In this document: positions 4,985 through 5,268 of the stretch, in pieces
Numbering within the stretch: the first letter of the stretch is position 1
How the letters are laid out: each line of letters begins with the position of its first letter
Origin: CALBTQ01 sp036725605
GTDB lineage: Bacteria > Lernaellota > Lernaellaia > Lernaellales > Lernaellaceae
Direction of reading: 5' to 3'
DNA: 5,268 nucleotides
Assembly: GCA_036725605.1 (NCBI GenBank)
Contig: DAIMDW010000081.1
Location: 1 to 5,268 of the forward strand
The notes under the pieces: model-generated
Seen by the model: the letters and a program-made list of their open reading frames with translations, nothing else
What the model was told of the DNA's origin: nothing
Databases searched by the model: none
Position numbers and translations under genes: made by a program

Positions 4985-5268
4985 TCAGATGTGAACGGCG
5001 AGTTCATTCACCGCCGTGTTGTTTTGGTAAAGACCGATAAACGTCGAGCGTTCGTCGTTCGCTTTCTTCGTCGCGCAATTCCGCACACCCCAGCGGTCGC
5101 CGATGACGATGGTCGTTTCCTTGGCGCGACTGACGCCGGTATAAAAAAGGTTCTGGCTGTGCATGAAGGAATGCGACTTGTGGATGATCACCACGGCGCA
5201 AGGGAACTCGCTGCCCTGGCACTGGTGTATCGTCAGCGCATAGGCCAGCTGCAGATCGTCCAGGTCGC
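4985..5268 (-). CDS. RecD/TraA-like superfamily 1 DNA helicase, C-terminal fragment (5' end beyond window)
   Basis: The last 94 codons are visible, open to the right edge, ending in TGA at 4985-4987. The frame begins DLDDLQLAYALTIHQCQGSE, the UvrD_C_2-type helicase motif V region (typical form ALTIHKSQGSEF). It continues with NLFYTGVSRAKETTIVIGD, helicase motif VI with its conserved Arg in SRAK. This combination is typical of RecD/RecD2 and TraA-like 5'-3' DNA helicases used in recombination, repair and mobile-element replication. The short tail after the domain (about 33 residues) is charged and ends NELAVHI. Reading frames that start inside this region, such as GTG at 5194, are not real starts, because the conserved motif lies upstream of them. 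The gene lies immediately upstream of the primase with only the pentamer array between, so the two are probably one module. Whether it is RecD2-like or TraA-like cannot be decided from the tail. Confidence 0.88.
   Translation of the reverse strand, partial: DLDDLQLAYALTIHQCQGSEFPCAVVIIHKSHSFMHSQNLFYTGVSRAKETTIVIGDRWGVRNCATKKANDERSTFIGLYQNNTAVNELAVHI

Noticed and set aside
4989..4996. Additional GTTACAT-type box (ATGTGAAC) at the helicase stop
   Set aside because: A single degenerate match with no partner at array spacing; chance is likely.

Overview
This 5.3 kb window is moderately GC-rich bacterial DNA. All five recognisable genes lie on the minus strand, packed head to tail like a transcription unit of a prophage, plasmid or integrative element. 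No ribosomal, tRNA or clear chromosomal housekeeping gene is visible. The host cannot be named from the sequence. A short reading frame resembling the C-terminal tail of anaerobic ribonucleotide reductase hints weakly at an anaerobic or facultative host.

In the direction of transcription (right to left) the layout is as follows. (1) The last 94 codons of a RecD/TraA-like superfamily 1 DNA helicase enter from the right edge and stop at 4985. (2) An 85-bp intergenic array of 17 pentamers (NNNGG on the coding strand) follows, then a small hairpin. (3) A 1139-residue primase-helicase (4870-1451) combines an archaeo-eukaryotic-type primase (AEP) domain, a PriCT-2-like domain, a winged helix, a Val-Thr-rich linker, an AAA+-type ATPase and a low-complexity tail. 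(4) A 255-residue unrecognised protein overlaps it by 4 bp and ends in QARLF, which resembles a beta-clamp-binding peptide. (5) A DUF4406 / nucleoside 2-deoxyribosyltransferase-like protein of 123 residues comes next. (6) A partial frame overlapping that gene by 8 bp joins an anaerobic RNR-like tail to a Cys-rich putative zinc-binding segment and runs off the left edge. The set reads as a DNA replication and nucleotide-metabolism module: helicase, primase/replicative ATPase, possible clamp-tethered accessory protein, and nucleotide-handling enzyme.

The most striking content is non-coding information written into the primase gene and its leader. A 201-bp array of 12 GTTACAT-type boxes lies under the linker and is built on a 42-bp superunit. 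A 268-bp array of 12 nine-bp boxes (ACTAYCCGG) lies under the C-terminal tail. In this second array every box is placed with exact mirror symmetry around position 1637.5, and a 36-bp perfectly alternating pyrimidine-purine tract sits at the centre. In both arrays the same DNA words occur in more than one reading frame or orientation, so DNA-level constraint is more likely than protein-level repetition. I infer that the primase gene may carry its own replication-origin or partition/regulatory sites. This is a hypothesis, not a demonstration.
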